Below are positions 8,542-17,147 of a stretch of DNA of 64,000 nt, one piece after another. This stretch comes from Sinorhizobium chiapasense. GTDB taxonomy: Bacteria; Pseudomonadota; Alphaproteobacteria; Rhizobiales; Rhizobiaceae. A model generated the notes under the pieces. The model saw only the letters and a program-made list of their open reading frames with translations. It ran no database searches and had not been told where the DNA came from. The translations under genes and the position numbers were made by a program. The number at the start of each line of letters is the position of its first letter. The stretch's first letter is position 1. The stretch spans positions 1,550,001 through 1,614,000 of the forward strand of contig NZ_CP133148.1 of assembly GCF_036488675.1 (NCBI RefSeq), written 5' to 3'.

Positions 8542-9735
8542 ATGATTTACAGCACTGATCTCCAGGCAAAATCGCTGCTCAATTCTGAACACCCCAGGTA
8601 CCCAGCCTATCCCTGCTTTGGGAACAATCTGCACCTGCGGGTATCTAAGAAGGGTGTGGCTTCATGGATATTCAGGTGGAAGAGCGGGGGGAAACAAACC
8701 GACTTGGGACTGGGCTCTTTCACCGGCAAAGGAAAGGCGGGCCGTGTCTCATTGGCTGTCGCGCGCAGGAAGGCTGACGCGATTCATGAAATGATTGCTA
8801 ATGGTATTGATCCGAAGGCACAACGTCGGAAGGATAAGGGTCCGACGTTCGGCAAATGCGCGGACGAATATATCGAAAAGGAGAAACCCGCGTGGAAGTC
8901 GGCGATCCACGCTCGGCAATGGGAGACAACGCTACAGGTAGATGCTGCCGCGCTCAGAGGAAAGCGCGTGGCCACCATTCAGGTTGAAGATGTTCTTGAG
9001 GTCTTGCAGCCGATCTGGCTCAAGAAGCCCGAAACTGCCAAGCGACTTCGCGGTCGAATTGAGAGGGTATTGGATTTCGCGAAGGTGAGGGGATTGAGGG
9101 AGGGCGAAAATCCCGCCCGTTGGAAGGGTAATCTCGACCACGTTCTCGCTCGCAAGCAAGAATTGGTGCGCGGACATCATCGCGCGATGCACTACGATGA
9201 CGTGCCGGATTTCATGAAGCGCCTGCGAATGACAGCAGGTGCCGGAGCGCGGGCCTTAGAATTCACTATTCTGTCTGCCGCCAGAACAAGCGAAACACTC
9301 GGGGCCCGATGGTCTGAATTTGACCTGGAGCGAAAATTGTGGGTCGTTCCTGCTTCCCGAATGAAAACCGGAAAAGATCATGTCGTTCCGCTGACTGAAG
9401 GGATGCTGGCGATCATCGCGAGGGTGCACGCGGAAGATTCCAGCGGCTTTGTGTTCAGATCGGGTGATGAAGATAAGCCGTTGAGCAACATGGCGATGAC
9501 GGCAGTCTTGCGGCGGCTGAACGTTCAATGCACGACCCACGGCTTTCGCTCTTCGTTTCGCGATTGGGCGGGCAATAAGACCGCGCATCATCGCGAAACG
9601 GCGGAAGAATGTTTGAGTCACCTTGTGGGGAACAAGGTCGAGCGTAGCTACCGACGCGAACAGGCAATCGACAAGCGGCGCGAGCTACTCGGGGCCTGGG
9701 GACAGTATGCTACTGAGGCGGGACGGGAAGGATGA
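8542..9735 (+). CDS. int: Tyrosine recombinase, P4-type integrase
   Basis: The ~397-residue protein has the N-terminal DUF4102-like arm-binding region ('YPCFGNNLHLRVSKKGVASWIFRWKSGGKQTDLGLGSF' spread over the first 70 residues) and a C-terminal catalytic domain. Catalytic residues visible are Arg in 'SAARTSETLGARW', His-x-x-Arg in 'THGFRSSFRDW', His in 'ECLSHLVGN' and Tyr in 'VERSYRRE'. It would integrate and excise the element at tRNA-Ser. ATG 8542 was preferred over TTG 8506. Its stop overlaps the next gene's start (ATGA), so the two are translationally coupled. Confidence 0.9.
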   Translation: MIYSTDLQAKSLLNSEHPRYPAYPCFGNNLHLRVSKKGVASWIFRWKSGGKQTDLGLGSFTGKGKAGRVSLAVARRKADAIHEMIANGIDPKAQRRKDKGPTFGKCADEYIEKEKPAWKSAIHARQWETTLQVDAAALRGKRVATIQVEDVLEVLQPIWLKKPETAKRLRGRIERVLDFAKVRGLREGENPARWKGNLDHVLARKQELVRGHHRAMHYDDVPDFMKRLRMTAGAGARALEFTILSAARTSETLGARWSEFDLERKLWVVPASRMKTGKDHVVPLTEGMLAIIARVHAEDSSGFVFRSGDEDKPLSNMAMTAVLRRLNVQCTTHGFRSSFRDWAGNKTAHHRETAEECLSHLVGNKVERSYRREQAIDKRRELLGAWGQYATEAGREG

Positions 9736-10371
9736 ACATCTGGGAACAGTTCTACACAGACCTCCGGCCCGAAGAGCGGCAGAAGGTCGATCGAGTGGCG
9801 CAACTCATTGAGGCTAGCGAGCGCGCGGCACCGAAAACCGGCGAAAGTGAGCTTGGGCTGTCCAGCGCGAAACAACGTCGAGCAGAGCTACGGGCGCGAG
9901 CAGGCCATCGACCAGAGGCGCTTGAGACCTGGGAAGAATTCTACGCAAATTTTCCGCCCGAGGAGCGGCAGAAGGTCGATCAGGTGGCGCAACTCATCCG
10001 GGCTAGCGAGGGTGTGGCCTTAAGAGCCGGCGAAAGCGAGGTTGGGCTGTCCAGCGCGAAACAGCGTCGAGCAGAGCTACGGGCGCGAGCAGGCCATCGA
10101 CCAGAGACCCTTGAGACCTGGGAAGACTTCTACGCAGACCTTCCGCCCGAAAAGCGGCAGAAGGTCGATCGGGTGGCGCAACTCATCCAGGCCAACGAGG
10201 GCGCGGCACCGCGAAGCGGCGCAGCCATGCTTGCGCCGTCCAGCGGGAAACAAAGTCGGGCAAAGCTACGTGCGCGAACAGGACATCGACGTGCGACGCT
10301 GAAGACTTGGGAGAAGTTCTACGCGGACCTTCCGCCCGAAGAGCGGCAGAAAGTCGATTTGGCAATGGCAC
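9732..10371 (+). repeat. 189-bp tandem repeats, three full units and one partial unit
   Basis: Units start at about 9732, 9921 and 10110, with a fourth partial unit from about 10299. Homologous landmarks such as the segments at 9868, 10057 and 10246 are exactly 189 bp apart. The period is a multiple of three, so the frame is kept. The distal ~70 bp of each unit aligns with 9628-9700 at the integrase 3' end, minus a 51-bp deletion. Confidence 0.85.
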
Positions 10372-10703
10372 TCCTTGTGTTTGACCAGGGGACGCCGGAC
10401 GAGAAGCTTCAAAGTATTATGACGTGCCTGAGGGTCAACCACCACGCGGCGGCCTTAATGGGAGTCAAACTAAAATTAATCGAGGCTCCCAAGAAGCGTG
10501 GCCCTAAGCCGCAGAAAATTGATGAGCTTTTTGTTCCCGACCGGAAGTTCGAGGCAAATATCGCGCGTGTCAGGGCTTTATATGGAGTTTCCCGATCTAC
10601 CGCCTGTCGCATGTTCCGGAACTGGCGGCTGGAAAGGCGATATCAGAAAGCCAGGGAACGGTCCTTAATTAATTCTGAGAATTCTGAACCCGAATATTAC
10701 TGA
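9732..10703 (+). CDS. Repeat-containing protein with C-terminal helix-turn-helix, partly derived from integrase gene DNA
   Basis: The 323-residue product contains three full units and one partial unit of a 63-residue repeat, each starting 'W..FY..LPPEERQKVD.VAQLI' and ending 'KQRRAELRARAGHRPE'. The C-terminal part is unique: a basic linker KKRGPKPQ and a helix-turn-helix-like 'VRALYGVSRSTACRMFRNWRL'. The second half of each repeat comes from DNA homologous to the 3' end of the upstream integrase gene read in another frame. The ATG overlaps the integrase stop. It probably binds DNA; its role in recombination or regulation is a guess. Confidence 0.7.
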   Translation: MNIWEQFYTDLRPEERQKVDRVAQLIEASERAAPKTGESELGLSSAKQRRAELRARAGHRPEALETWEEFYANFPPEERQKVDQVAQLIRASEGVALRAGESEVGLSSAKQRRAELRARAGHRPETLETWEDFYADLPPEKRQKVDRVAQLIQANEGAAPRSGAAMLAPSSGKQSRAKLRARTGHRRATLKTWEKFYADLPPEERQKVDLAMALLVFDQGTPDEKLQSIMTCLRVNHHAAALMGVKLKLIEAPKKRGPKPQKIDELFVPDRKFEANIARVRALYGVSRSTACRMFRNWRLERRYQKARERSLINSENSEPEYY

Positions 10704-10752
10704 CGACGTCAGACTTACCTGTTTATCGTTGGACGATCCAAAACAGATCTGG

Positions 10753-11061
10753 ATGACGACAATGGCGAAAAGAGCTGACAGTAGTGCCGTGGCTGCCGGC
10801 GAAGAACGTGAACGCCTCGTTTTGGTGCCTCAGCGCGAGGCTTGCGCGATGGTCGGTTTGTCTAGGGCAACCATTTGGAATCTGAGACAGACAGGGAGCT
10901 TTCCTGAGCCAGTTCCTCTCGTGGGGCGACGTGTCGCTTATGTCCTTGGAGAATTGCAGGATTGGATGCGGTCGCGCATCAAAGACCGCGAGCGGCTGAA
11001 ATCCCAGAATAGAACGTCCTCACCGGAAGGTGACCAAACGGTGGACCATCCAGACACCTAG
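10753..11061 (+). CDS. AlpA-like small DNA-binding protein
   Basis: A ~102-residue protein with a winged/MerR-like helix-turn-helix: 'VPQREACAMVGLSRATIWNLRQTGSFPEPVPLVGRRVAYVLGELQDWMRSRI'. This is the AlpA/excisionase-type pattern found in P4-like elements, where AlpA activates int and excision. Starts at ATG 10753, ATG 10762 or TTG 10729 are all possible and none has a strong ribosome site. It lies between the integrase-linked repeat gene and the replication genes, the usual place for such a switch protein. Confidence 0.75.
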   Translation: MTTMAKRADSSAVAAGEERERLVLVPQREACAMVGLSRATIWNLRQTGSFPEPVPLVGRRVAYVLGELQDWMRSRIKDRERLKSQNRTSSPEGDQTVDHPDT

Positions 11062-11221
11062 GCAGCAGCTATTTTTGCGGCCGGGAGTGATGAACCAAAT
11101 GAAGCAACGCGGCACCTGTTGGCGCGCGTTGCAGGTGTTAAAGCTGCGCTTATGGATGCGTTTTGCAACACGACAGCCGCGGCGAGATGTGTGCCGCGGC
11201 ACCTCCGACGGAGGAGTTCAC

Positions 11222-11620
11222 ATGGTGACCATTTCTCGGAAGAATTCCAATCGGGTCTTCTCCATTGGTAAAACGACGATTGCGGTTAGAAGTCCCCTGC
11301 AGCGTAACGCCACTGGATTGCAGCGGGAGGAGACGCAGCACGCCTTGCTCGATGTTGCGCAGAATGATCTGGACCGCCTTTTTGTCCGCAATGCCGATCT
11401 ACAGGCCGAGAAAATCGCTGTAGTTGAAAAGCTTGCCGAGAGCGAGCGTGAGCGCGACGGGCTTTCCGCTATTCGGCTCGTTGCCGCTCGCGCACTCCGG
11501 AACGGACTACGGGAATCTTCGTTGCAGGGTTGCCGCCATGCCATGCAACGGGCGCTGTTCCATCTAGAGGGGCCCATGAGCGCCTCAAGTCGGGCAAAGG
11601 GCGATGGCCGGGAACAATGA
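11222..11620 (+). CDS. Hypothetical island protein with coiled-coil segment
   Basis: ATG 11222 is preceded by GGAGGAG with five bases spacing, which decides this start over a longer in-frame extension. The 132-residue product has an N-terminal basic region and a helical stretch 'LLDVAQNDLDRLFVRNADLQAEKIAVVEKLAESERERDGL' that should form a coiled coil. No known domain is recognised. Its end overlaps the start of the primase gene by 17 bp, so it belongs to the replication operon and may be an accessory factor. Confidence 0.6.
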   Translation: MVTISRKNSNRVFSIGKTTIAVRSPLQRNATGLQREETQHALLDVAQNDLDRLFVRNADLQAEKIAVVEKLAESERERDGLSAIRLVAARALRNGLRESSLQGCRHAMQRALFHLEGPMSASSRAKGDGREQ

Positions 11621-12599
11621 CCAGAGCCTGCCGTTTTCGGTCTGGCAAGCGAGGGTTCTGGAGGTGGCGAAGGAGCATGCGGCCGAACTTGGCGAAAAGA
11701 TCATGGGGCAAGCGCCGGTTGCTGTGTCGGGCGAGCTCAGATGGCGCAAGAACCTGTCGCTATCCCTAAATCCGCGAACCGGTGCTTGGTACGACTTCGT
11801 CGCGCAATGCGGCGGTGGCCTGCGCGAGTTGGTTATGCATATGCACGGGCTAGATAAGGATCGAGCAACCGAGTGGCTTGCGCGCGAGCTCGCAGCGCCC
11901 CCCGCCGTCAGCGCCGCACCGAAGCCGCATCTGGGAGCGATCTTCCCAAAGGATGGAGCCCAGAAGATAGAGGCGGCGCGCAAGCTCTACATGCAGGCTC
12001 GGCCGTGGCAAGGGACGCCAGCTGAGAGCTATCTGCGTGGCCGGGGGCTGTCGACACCCGAAAGCGCGCTGACCGATTTGCGATTTCTGTCGCATTGCCG
12101 TATCGCGGGGGAGACGCGGCCTTGCCTTATCATGCCGTTTCGCCATCCGCCGTCTTTTGAGATTCGTGCCGTCCAGAGGATCGCATTGCATCCGGACGGC
12201 TCGGCGGTGCGATCGGCGACCGGTCACAAGTTGAAAATGGCGGTCGGCCTGGTCGCCGGCTCGGCCATGATGCTCGGTCGGCCGGGGTCTGAGCTCGTCA
12301 TTTGCGAGGGGCTCGAAACCGGGCTTGCACTGCTAAATTCACCCTATGGGCAGACCCACGACGGGAGTTATAGGCCAATCTGGGCTGTCGGCGGCGCGAC
12401 CTTTCTGAAGCTTATCGAGCCGGTTGCAGGGGTAGAGCGGGTTCTTTTTGCCGCCGACAATGACACTTCGCGGGTTGGTTTCAAAGCGGCGATGAAGGGA
12501 TGCCGCAGGTGGCTACGAGCCGGCTGCGACGCCTATGTGCGCGAGCCAGACACGCCAGGAACCGACTTCGCCGACCTCTATGGAGGGCGGCAGCTATGA
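11604..12599 (+). CDS. Toprim-domain primase of the element
   Basis: The 331-residue protein has an N-terminal region with 'GELRWRKNLSLSLNPRTGAWYDFVAQCGGGL', like the template-binding part of DUF7146/P4-type primases, and a C-terminal Toprim domain with the Glu in 'VICEGLETGLALL' and the acidic 'LFAADNDTSRVG'. It would make primers for replication of the excised element. It overlaps the preceding gene and is coupled by ATGA to the helicase gene that follows. Similar primase-helicase pairs occur on many alphaproteobacterial islands. Confidence 0.8.
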   Translation: MAGNNDQSLPFSVWQARVLEVAKEHAAELGEKIMGQAPVAVSGELRWRKNLSLSLNPRTGAWYDFVAQCGGGLRELVMHMHGLDKDRATEWLARELAAPPAVSAAPKPHLGAIFPKDGAQKIEAARKLYMQARPWQGTPAESYLRGRGLSTPESALTDLRFLSHCRIAGETRPCLIMPFRHPPSFEIRAVQRIALHPDGSAVRSATGHKLKMAVGLVAGSAMMLGRPGSELVICEGLETGLALLNSPYGQTHDGSYRPIWAVGGATFLKLIEPVAGVERVLFAADNDTSRVGFKAAMKGCRRWLRAGCDAYVREPDTPGTDFADLYGGRQL

Positions 12600-14383
12600 C
12601 CCGAGGGGCCGAGGAACCCGACATAGAACGCTTCATTGCGCGGGTCGTGGAGAAGCTCGACACACAGGGGAAGAGGAAGAAGGAGCCGCGGGAAGCAACC
12701 GAACACGCACCTGATTTCTTCGAGATAGACGAGAGCGATCGGGTTCTAATGCTTGTCGACCAGTTGCCGCCGATCGATCCGGGAAAGGAATCGACGTCGC
12801 CCTTCGATTTTGCGAGCCGCATCCGGGCAGCGCTCAAGGGGTCGGCCGTGTACGACTCAGAACACGAGCGCTGGTATCTCTGGAGCGGTGAGATTTGGAT
12901 ACGCGACGATGCGCGCAACCTCAGATTCGCAAAGGTGCTGGACATTGCGCTGTGGCGTCTGACGGAAAAATTCGTCGGCTCAAAGCGGGTTGCGGCATGC
13001 TCACCTGAGTTTCGCGGCAAAGTCGAAAAGGCGTTGCGACCCGTCTGCAAAGCCTACCCGCCGTATCGTGGACCGCAGCGACCGGACATTAGGCCGCGCC
13101 AAGAGGATTTGGCCGGCGTTGATGTGTGGGACGGCAATCCGGTGCTGGTTGGCATTCCTGGCGGCGTGGTAAACCTCTACAGGCTTGGCCGCGACGGTTA
13201 CGAAAGCGATCTCCCGATCCGCTCGGAAATGATGACCAAACAATTGCCGGTTGGATCGTCGAAACGTCCGGTGCTTATTCCTGAGCGTCGCCACTTCTCC
13301 AGCGATCCGGAGGTGAATTGTGCTGAGCTCGATGCAGCGGACGCGACTAACGAGCCGCCACGGCTGGTCTACCCGCCGGATTTCTGCCCGTTGTTCCGCG
13401 GGCTATTGGCGACGGCGACTGGGGGCGATGAATCGGTGATCCGTTCGTTGCAGATGTTTTGCGGCTACGCTTTGAGCGGGCTCACCACCGAGCACGCGTT
13501 TTTGTTCCTGATCGGCCCCGGCGGCAACGGCAAAACGCTGTTGCTCAACATTCTTTACCGCATCCTCGGACCCTATGCGATCGGTGCCGACATAAGCACC
13601 TTTACGACCGGATCGCACGGCAACGGCTATTCAGCGGATCGGGCGCGCCTGCGCGGCGCGCGCCTGGTGACAGTGTCCGAAAGTGGCAAGGAAAACCAAT
13701 TCGATCAGGGGTTTCTAAAAGCGCTGGTCGGCGGCGATCCGATCGTTGCGCGATCGCTGTTCACGAACCCGGCAGGCTTTCGGCCGCAGGCAAAAGTAAT
13801 TTTTGCTGGCAATACGATCCCCTCGATCGCTACAACCGATCGTGGTATGCGCCGCCGCATGCTCGTGCTGCCGTTCCGGGGGATGCCGGGCGCGATCGAT
13901 ACCCAACTGGAAAGCAAGATTCTGGGCGACTGCATCGATAAGGGGATTTTGGGTAACGAAGCGGCGGACATAGTGCGGTGGCTTTTCGACGGCTGGGAAA
14001 TGTTCCGCGATAACGGCTTCCGGCTCCACGTTGCTGAGGGTATCGAGGATGAGACGGGAAGGTATTTCGACACACAAAATCCGTTACATGCCTGGATCAC
14101 AGAACGGTGCGAGTTTGGCGACAATTTCAGGGAGGCCGAGGCCGATCTTTACGCGAGTTATGAAAGCTTTGTCTACGAGAGAAACAAGGCATTGCCAGAG
14201 GTGTTCCTTAGTGAGCCGCCATTGAAACGGGGCGATTTCTTCGATCGGCTCTATGCGACCTATCCGCAAGTCCTGCGGCTTGGTCGCAAGTCTTATCGCA
14301 GGCCAGGTGCGAAAAATCCAAGCGCTCAGGCGATGGCGTCGGGAATCCAGGTTCGGCGGCGGCGCGACAGTGACGAGAGCTGA
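12596..14383 (+). CDS. D5/P4-family phage/plasmid replicative helicase
   Basis: The ~595-residue protein has a D5_N-like middle region and an SF3 helicase core: Walker A GPGGNGKT, then 'SESGKENQFDQGFLKALVGGDPI' and the sensor-like 'VIFAGNTIPSIATTDRGMRRRM'. It is the replicative helicase working with the Toprim protein, the two together corresponding to the single alpha protein of P4. Start ATG 12596 overlaps the upstream stop and has GGAGGGCGG before it. It is the last gene of the early operon that begins near 10.75 kb. Confidence 0.88.
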   Translation: MTRGAEEPDIERFIARVVEKLDTQGKRKKEPREATEHAPDFFEIDESDRVLMLVDQLPPIDPGKESTSPFDFASRIRAALKGSAVYDSEHERWYLWSGEIWIRDDARNLRFAKVLDIALWRLTEKFVGSKRVAACSPEFRGKVEKALRPVCKAYPPYRGPQRPDIRPRQEDLAGVDVWDGNPVLVGIPGGVVNLYRLGRDGYESDLPIRSEMMTKQLPVGSSKRPVLIPERRHFSSDPEVNCAELDAADATNEPPRLVYPPDFCPLFRGLLATATGGDESVIRSLQMFCGYALSGLTTEHAFLFLIGPGGNGKTLLLNILYRILGPYAIGADISTFTTGSHGNGYSADRARLRGARLVTVSESGKENQFDQGFLKALVGGDPIVARSLFTNPAGFRPQAKVIFAGNTIPSIATTDRGMRRRMLVLPFRGMPGAIDTQLESKILGDCIDKGILGNEAADIVRWLFDGWEMFRDNGFRLHVAEGIEDETGRYFDTQNPLHAWITERCEFGDNFREAEADLYASYESFVYERNKALPEVFLSEPPLKRGDFFDRLYATYPQVLRLGRKSYRRPGAKNPSAQAMASGIQVRRRRDSDES

Positions 14384-14654
14384 CGTTCGAGGGTTGCTTC
14401 TCGTTTGAGGAACCCTTAGCCGCGCCTGCATTGGCGCTGTATGTAAGTTTATTCAATGTGTTGAGCGGTTAGCCTCATGGTTCGCGCTAGAGGCGATCCG
14501 GCCGCACAGGCAATCGCGAAAGTCTCGTTGGATGTTAGGTGGGTCGCCTTTTCGGTGCATTTCCCGCTTTAGCCCTTCCTTCGACGTTCGAGTTCCCGCC
14601 GCCGCGCTGCGTCCGCTTTCTGCCGCCGCAAATCTCGTTCCTCGGTGCCATTCG

Positions 14655-14864
14655 TCATTCGAGCCTGGAGTCGGCTTCGATAGGCCGGCGGCGACCGTCG
14701 CCGCGATCGTCGAGAAGCACGGTGGTTACTCCATAGACCATCCTTTTTCCGTAGAGTCGCCGGCGCGGCCAGTGGTGTTTCGCCGCAAGGTTCATTACCT
14801 GCCGCCGCTGGATTCCGAGCCGCGTGGCGATCTGCTCGACGGTCAAATATTCGAGCCCGTCCAT
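14655..14864 (-). CDS. Small helix-turn-helix protein
   Basis: A 69-residue protein encoded on the opposite strand to the replication genes; AAGGAG lies seven bases before its ATG at 14864. It contains 'LTVEQIATRLGIQRRQVMNLAAKHHWPRRRLYGKRMVYG', a MerR/excisionase-like DNA-binding fold with a basic wing. The first residues and the AT-rich stretch upstream suggest it may act at the nearby iteron cluster or as a repressor of the element. Overlapping frames on the other strand are not supported. Confidence 0.6.
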   Translation of the reverse strand: MDGLEYLTVEQIATRLGIQRRQVMNLAAKHHWPRRRLYGKRMVYGVTTVLLDDRGDGRRRPIEADSRLE

Positions 14865-14984
14865 TGCACTTATCTCCTTTCGCCTTGGAGGGGGGGGAGG
14901 CGTAGTCTGCCATAAGATCTAGCGTTTCTGAATCAGTCACGCCCGGCTGGTTTGTTGCGCATCGCAGCACGTTGTCGCGCAGTT

Positions 14985-15147
14985 GTAGCGCATTCCGCGC
15001 CATAGCTTGTCTCCTCCTATCTATTTAATTTCCCATATATTTTTTCTAGGAGGGCGATTTGTAGCGCAGATAGCGGATAAGGAGCGTTCGCGCACGCGCA
15101 AACCGTTGCGTCGGCGGTCAGGCACCGCATGGGCACGGCTGCGCTAC
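14985..15147. other. Candidate replication origin of the element: iterons around an AT-rich stretch
   Basis: GTAGCGCA occurs at 14985-14992 and 15061-15068, and inverted (TGCGCTAC) at 15140-15147. Between the first two lies an AT-rich block at about 15016-15048. Repeats of this size beside an AT-rich unwinding region, downstream of a primase-helicase operon, resemble the ori/crr layout of P4-like elements. This is an inference from the pattern only. Confidence 0.35.
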
Positions 15148-15979
15148 ATGCGCAGCACCGTGCGAACGTAGAACGGACAGAAAATTGGTAAGGACTTGAA
15201 AATAAAGACTTGTTCACGTTCAGTATCGAGGTGAATCGTGTGCTTTAGTCCGCTACGCATCAACGCTGTCCGTCTGCCACGATCTCCACCTCCCAGGTGC
15301 GGGGTGGCGGTGTGGCTTGCGTCGCGTTCATGGCGCCGACTGAAAAAGACAGACGGCAGCGGGCCGCTAAGTGACAGCCTGATGCTGCATTCATCCAACA
15401 AGGTCGCTGTCTCGGTACTGAACTGAATTCGACTTTTCCGAGTGCGCTTACCTTGCTTCATAGAAGCGAAGGTGAGGTTGGAGTCTACGTTGCGCCGCTT
15501 GAATCCATCCGCGCCGCCCCTATATCAATTGATAGGCGACGTTCGAAGCGGTTCCCTTGGATGGAACAGGGCGAGTAAGCCCCAAGCTACACGAAGAATA
15601 CGTCGCGATCGGAGCTGCAGGGACCGACACCCTCTGCAGCTCTATTCGTCTCTGTCGGACACCTTCCGCTCGAATTCCTCGTTCTGCTTTCTGGCATATT
15701 CGCAGATCCGCTGAGCGCAACGCCTAGCCCGATACAGTGAGCGTCACGAGCACAAAGGTCGTGAGAGCTACAATCAGGACGATGAAACTGAGAACGAAAG
15801 CGTCCCGCATCCATAACCTCTAAGCGGGCGGGTGAGCGATGCCAGCGGGGTTTGCTGCGGCCAACATCGCTCTTGCCGGTTCCGGTCTGAGACCGGCATC
15901 CTCCTGCGGGAGGATCGCTAACAGCGGCGGAGTTCAAACGCTGTGCCCGATGTATGGTTCCGCGCCCAAAGGCGGTTGG
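15148..15979. other. Stretch with no convincing gene except one tiny membrane ORF
   Basis: Several overlapping frames of 60-110 codons exist on both strands, but none has a good start site or recognisable protein. The only one I would keep is the 28-codon membrane peptide at 15724-15810. The region may be decayed cargo. Confidence 0.45.
15724..15810 (-). CDS. Possible single-span membrane micropeptide (28 aa)
   Basis: The frame reads MRDAFVLSFIVLIVALTTFV and continues with hydrophobic residues to VSG, one almost unbroken transmembrane helix. AGAGG lies six bases before the ATG. Such micropeptides are often real but cannot be proved from sequence alone. It is antisense to nothing known and lies about 170 bp from recurrent motif copy B. 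Confidence 0.35.
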   Translation of the reverse strand: MRDAFVLSFIVLIVALTTFVLVTLTVSG

Positions 15980-16012
15980 GACCTTTGCCTATCTGTATCG
16001 GACTTTAGTCCG
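15980..16012 (+). repeat. Recurrent intergenic motif, copy B
   Basis: GGACCTTTGCC, spacer, then CGGACTTTAGTCCG, about 210 bp upstream of the BA14K-like gene. The preceding ~110 bp (with GAGGATCGCTA and a GACCGGC hairpin) also matches the sequence before copy C, so a ~150-bp block has been duplicated around the BA14K gene. Confidence 0.45.
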
Positions 16013-16220
16013 TGGGTAACCGTTTGCTATCGTGGCAATATCGCTATCGATTACGCGAGGAGGCATCGCGAGGGATCAGAGCCACCAGCGACATCGCGAA
16101 ATCCCAAGAGCGAGTCCCAGCGGCTCGATGTCCCAAGCAACGTAATCCGGGCTCGGCAGGCCGCGGTCGCCGGGCCTTTTGCTTGTCTCGGGCCGCGCGG
16201 TAGCGAAGAAAACGAAACTG

Positions 16221-16739
16221 ATGAATCCACGGATGCAAAACAGTATGGTTATGTTGATGAAGAAGATTGGTGCATTGTTAATCGCGGCTGCTACGGCATT
16301 TGCCGGCGCGGCCCCGGCCCAGGCGCTGCCTGTTTCGATGGTTCCGGCGCCGGATTTGAGCGCTCAGGGCGTGGACTTGGTCCACCACAAGCCCGGCCAC
16401 CGTGGCGGCCCGAAGCACGCGCGTGGGTATGGTAGGTATGGCGGCCCGCGATACAGCGCCGGTCCGCGCTACGGCTACTACAATGGCTATCGAGGTTATC
16501 GATCCTATCGACATGGCTACCATCGGCACAATGACGGATGGTGGTATCCACTGGCAGCGTTTGGAACAGGACTGATTATCGGCGGAGCGATTGCGTCGCC
16601 ATCGCGTCCGGTCTACTCGAACTCAAACTCGGCCCACGTTGACTGGTGCTACTCGCGCTACCGTTCGTATAGTGCCTACGACAACACATTCCAGCCCTAC
16701 TATGGGCCGCGTCAGCAGTGCATTTCCCCGTACTATTGA
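16221..16739 (+). CDS. BA14K-family secreted protein
   Basis: The 172-residue product has a signal peptide ([20 protein letters not shown] within the first 35 residues), a Gly/Tyr/Arg/His-rich middle, a hydrophobic '[12 protein letters not shown]' segment and the BA14K C-terminal signature '[19 protein letters not shown]...GPRQQC'. BA14K proteins of Brucella are lectin-like, immunoreactive envelope proteins; rhizobial copies are common and uncharacterised. Any of the closely spaced ATGs at 16221, 16233 or later could be used. As island cargo it may alter the cell surface. Confidence 0.8.
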   Translation: MNPRMQNSMVMLMKKIGALLIAAATAFAGAAPAQALPVSMVPAPDLSAQGVDLVHHKPGHRGGPKHARGYGRYGGPRYSAGPRYGYYNGYRGYRSYRHGYHRHNDGWWYPLAAFGTGLIIGGAIASPSRPVYSNSNSAHVDWCYSRYRSYSAYDNTFQPYYGPRQQCISPYY

Positions 16740-16993
16740 TGCAGTTTGGCTGAAGGGCGACCACCAAATGACCGCCGTCCATGCGGTAGGGTGGTCGTGG
16801 TCGCCTTAAATGCACTGGTAGTCGGTGGAGTCCCGGGAGCAGAAAGCGCGATGCCAGCCCAAGAGTTGGAGGAGCTGACATCGCTAATTGCCGGCCCTGA
16901 TCGGACCGGCAGCCTCCGTGAGGATCGCTAGTGACAGCGACCCATCCTTTAACAAGTATATTCGGCGCATCGTTCCGTAATTGAAGGCCCGCA
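16740..16993. other. Intergenic, possible degenerate secreted micropeptide
   Basis: A frame ending at 16931 contains a signal-peptide-like run (VVVVALNALVVGGVPGAESA) followed by about 25 residues, but there is no clear start. The 3' part overlaps the duplicated block seen before copy B of the recurrent motif. I do not call a gene. Confidence 0.3.
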
Positions 16994-17035
16994 GGACCTT
17001 TGGCCGATCTATGCCGGACTTAAGTCCCATCGATC
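16994..17035 (+). repeat. Recurrent intergenic motif, copy C
   Basis: GGACCTTTGGCC, spacer, then the perfect palindrome GGACTTAAGTCC (17017-17028). It sits about 115 bp upstream of the membrane-protein gene at 17148. With copies A and B it defines the pattern GACCTTTG-N16/17-GGACT..AGTCC. Confidence 0.45.
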
Positions 17036-17147
17036 GAAACTAGAAGAAGGTGTTGAGGTATTCGAGCTCGGCGCAATGCTGAGGCGGCCCGACCGGCTAG
17101 GGCGCCGCGGTGGTCACTAGGTCGTAGAGATATCGATTGGTCGGCTT

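Noticed and set aside
9732..10371. Tandem repeats considered as a CRISPR array
   Set aside because: Units are 189 bp, contiguous, in frame and coding; there are no short repeats with unique spacers. No CRISPR array was seen anywhere in the window.
15144..15461. 105-codon minus-strand frame
   Set aside because: No ribosome site, no recognisable domain, and it overlaps the iteron region; not enough support.
15839..16435. 198-codon plus-strand frame overlapping the BA14K gene start
   Set aside because: It runs through the duplicated intergenic block and the out-of-frame signal peptide region of the BA14K gene; no start signal or protein similarity.
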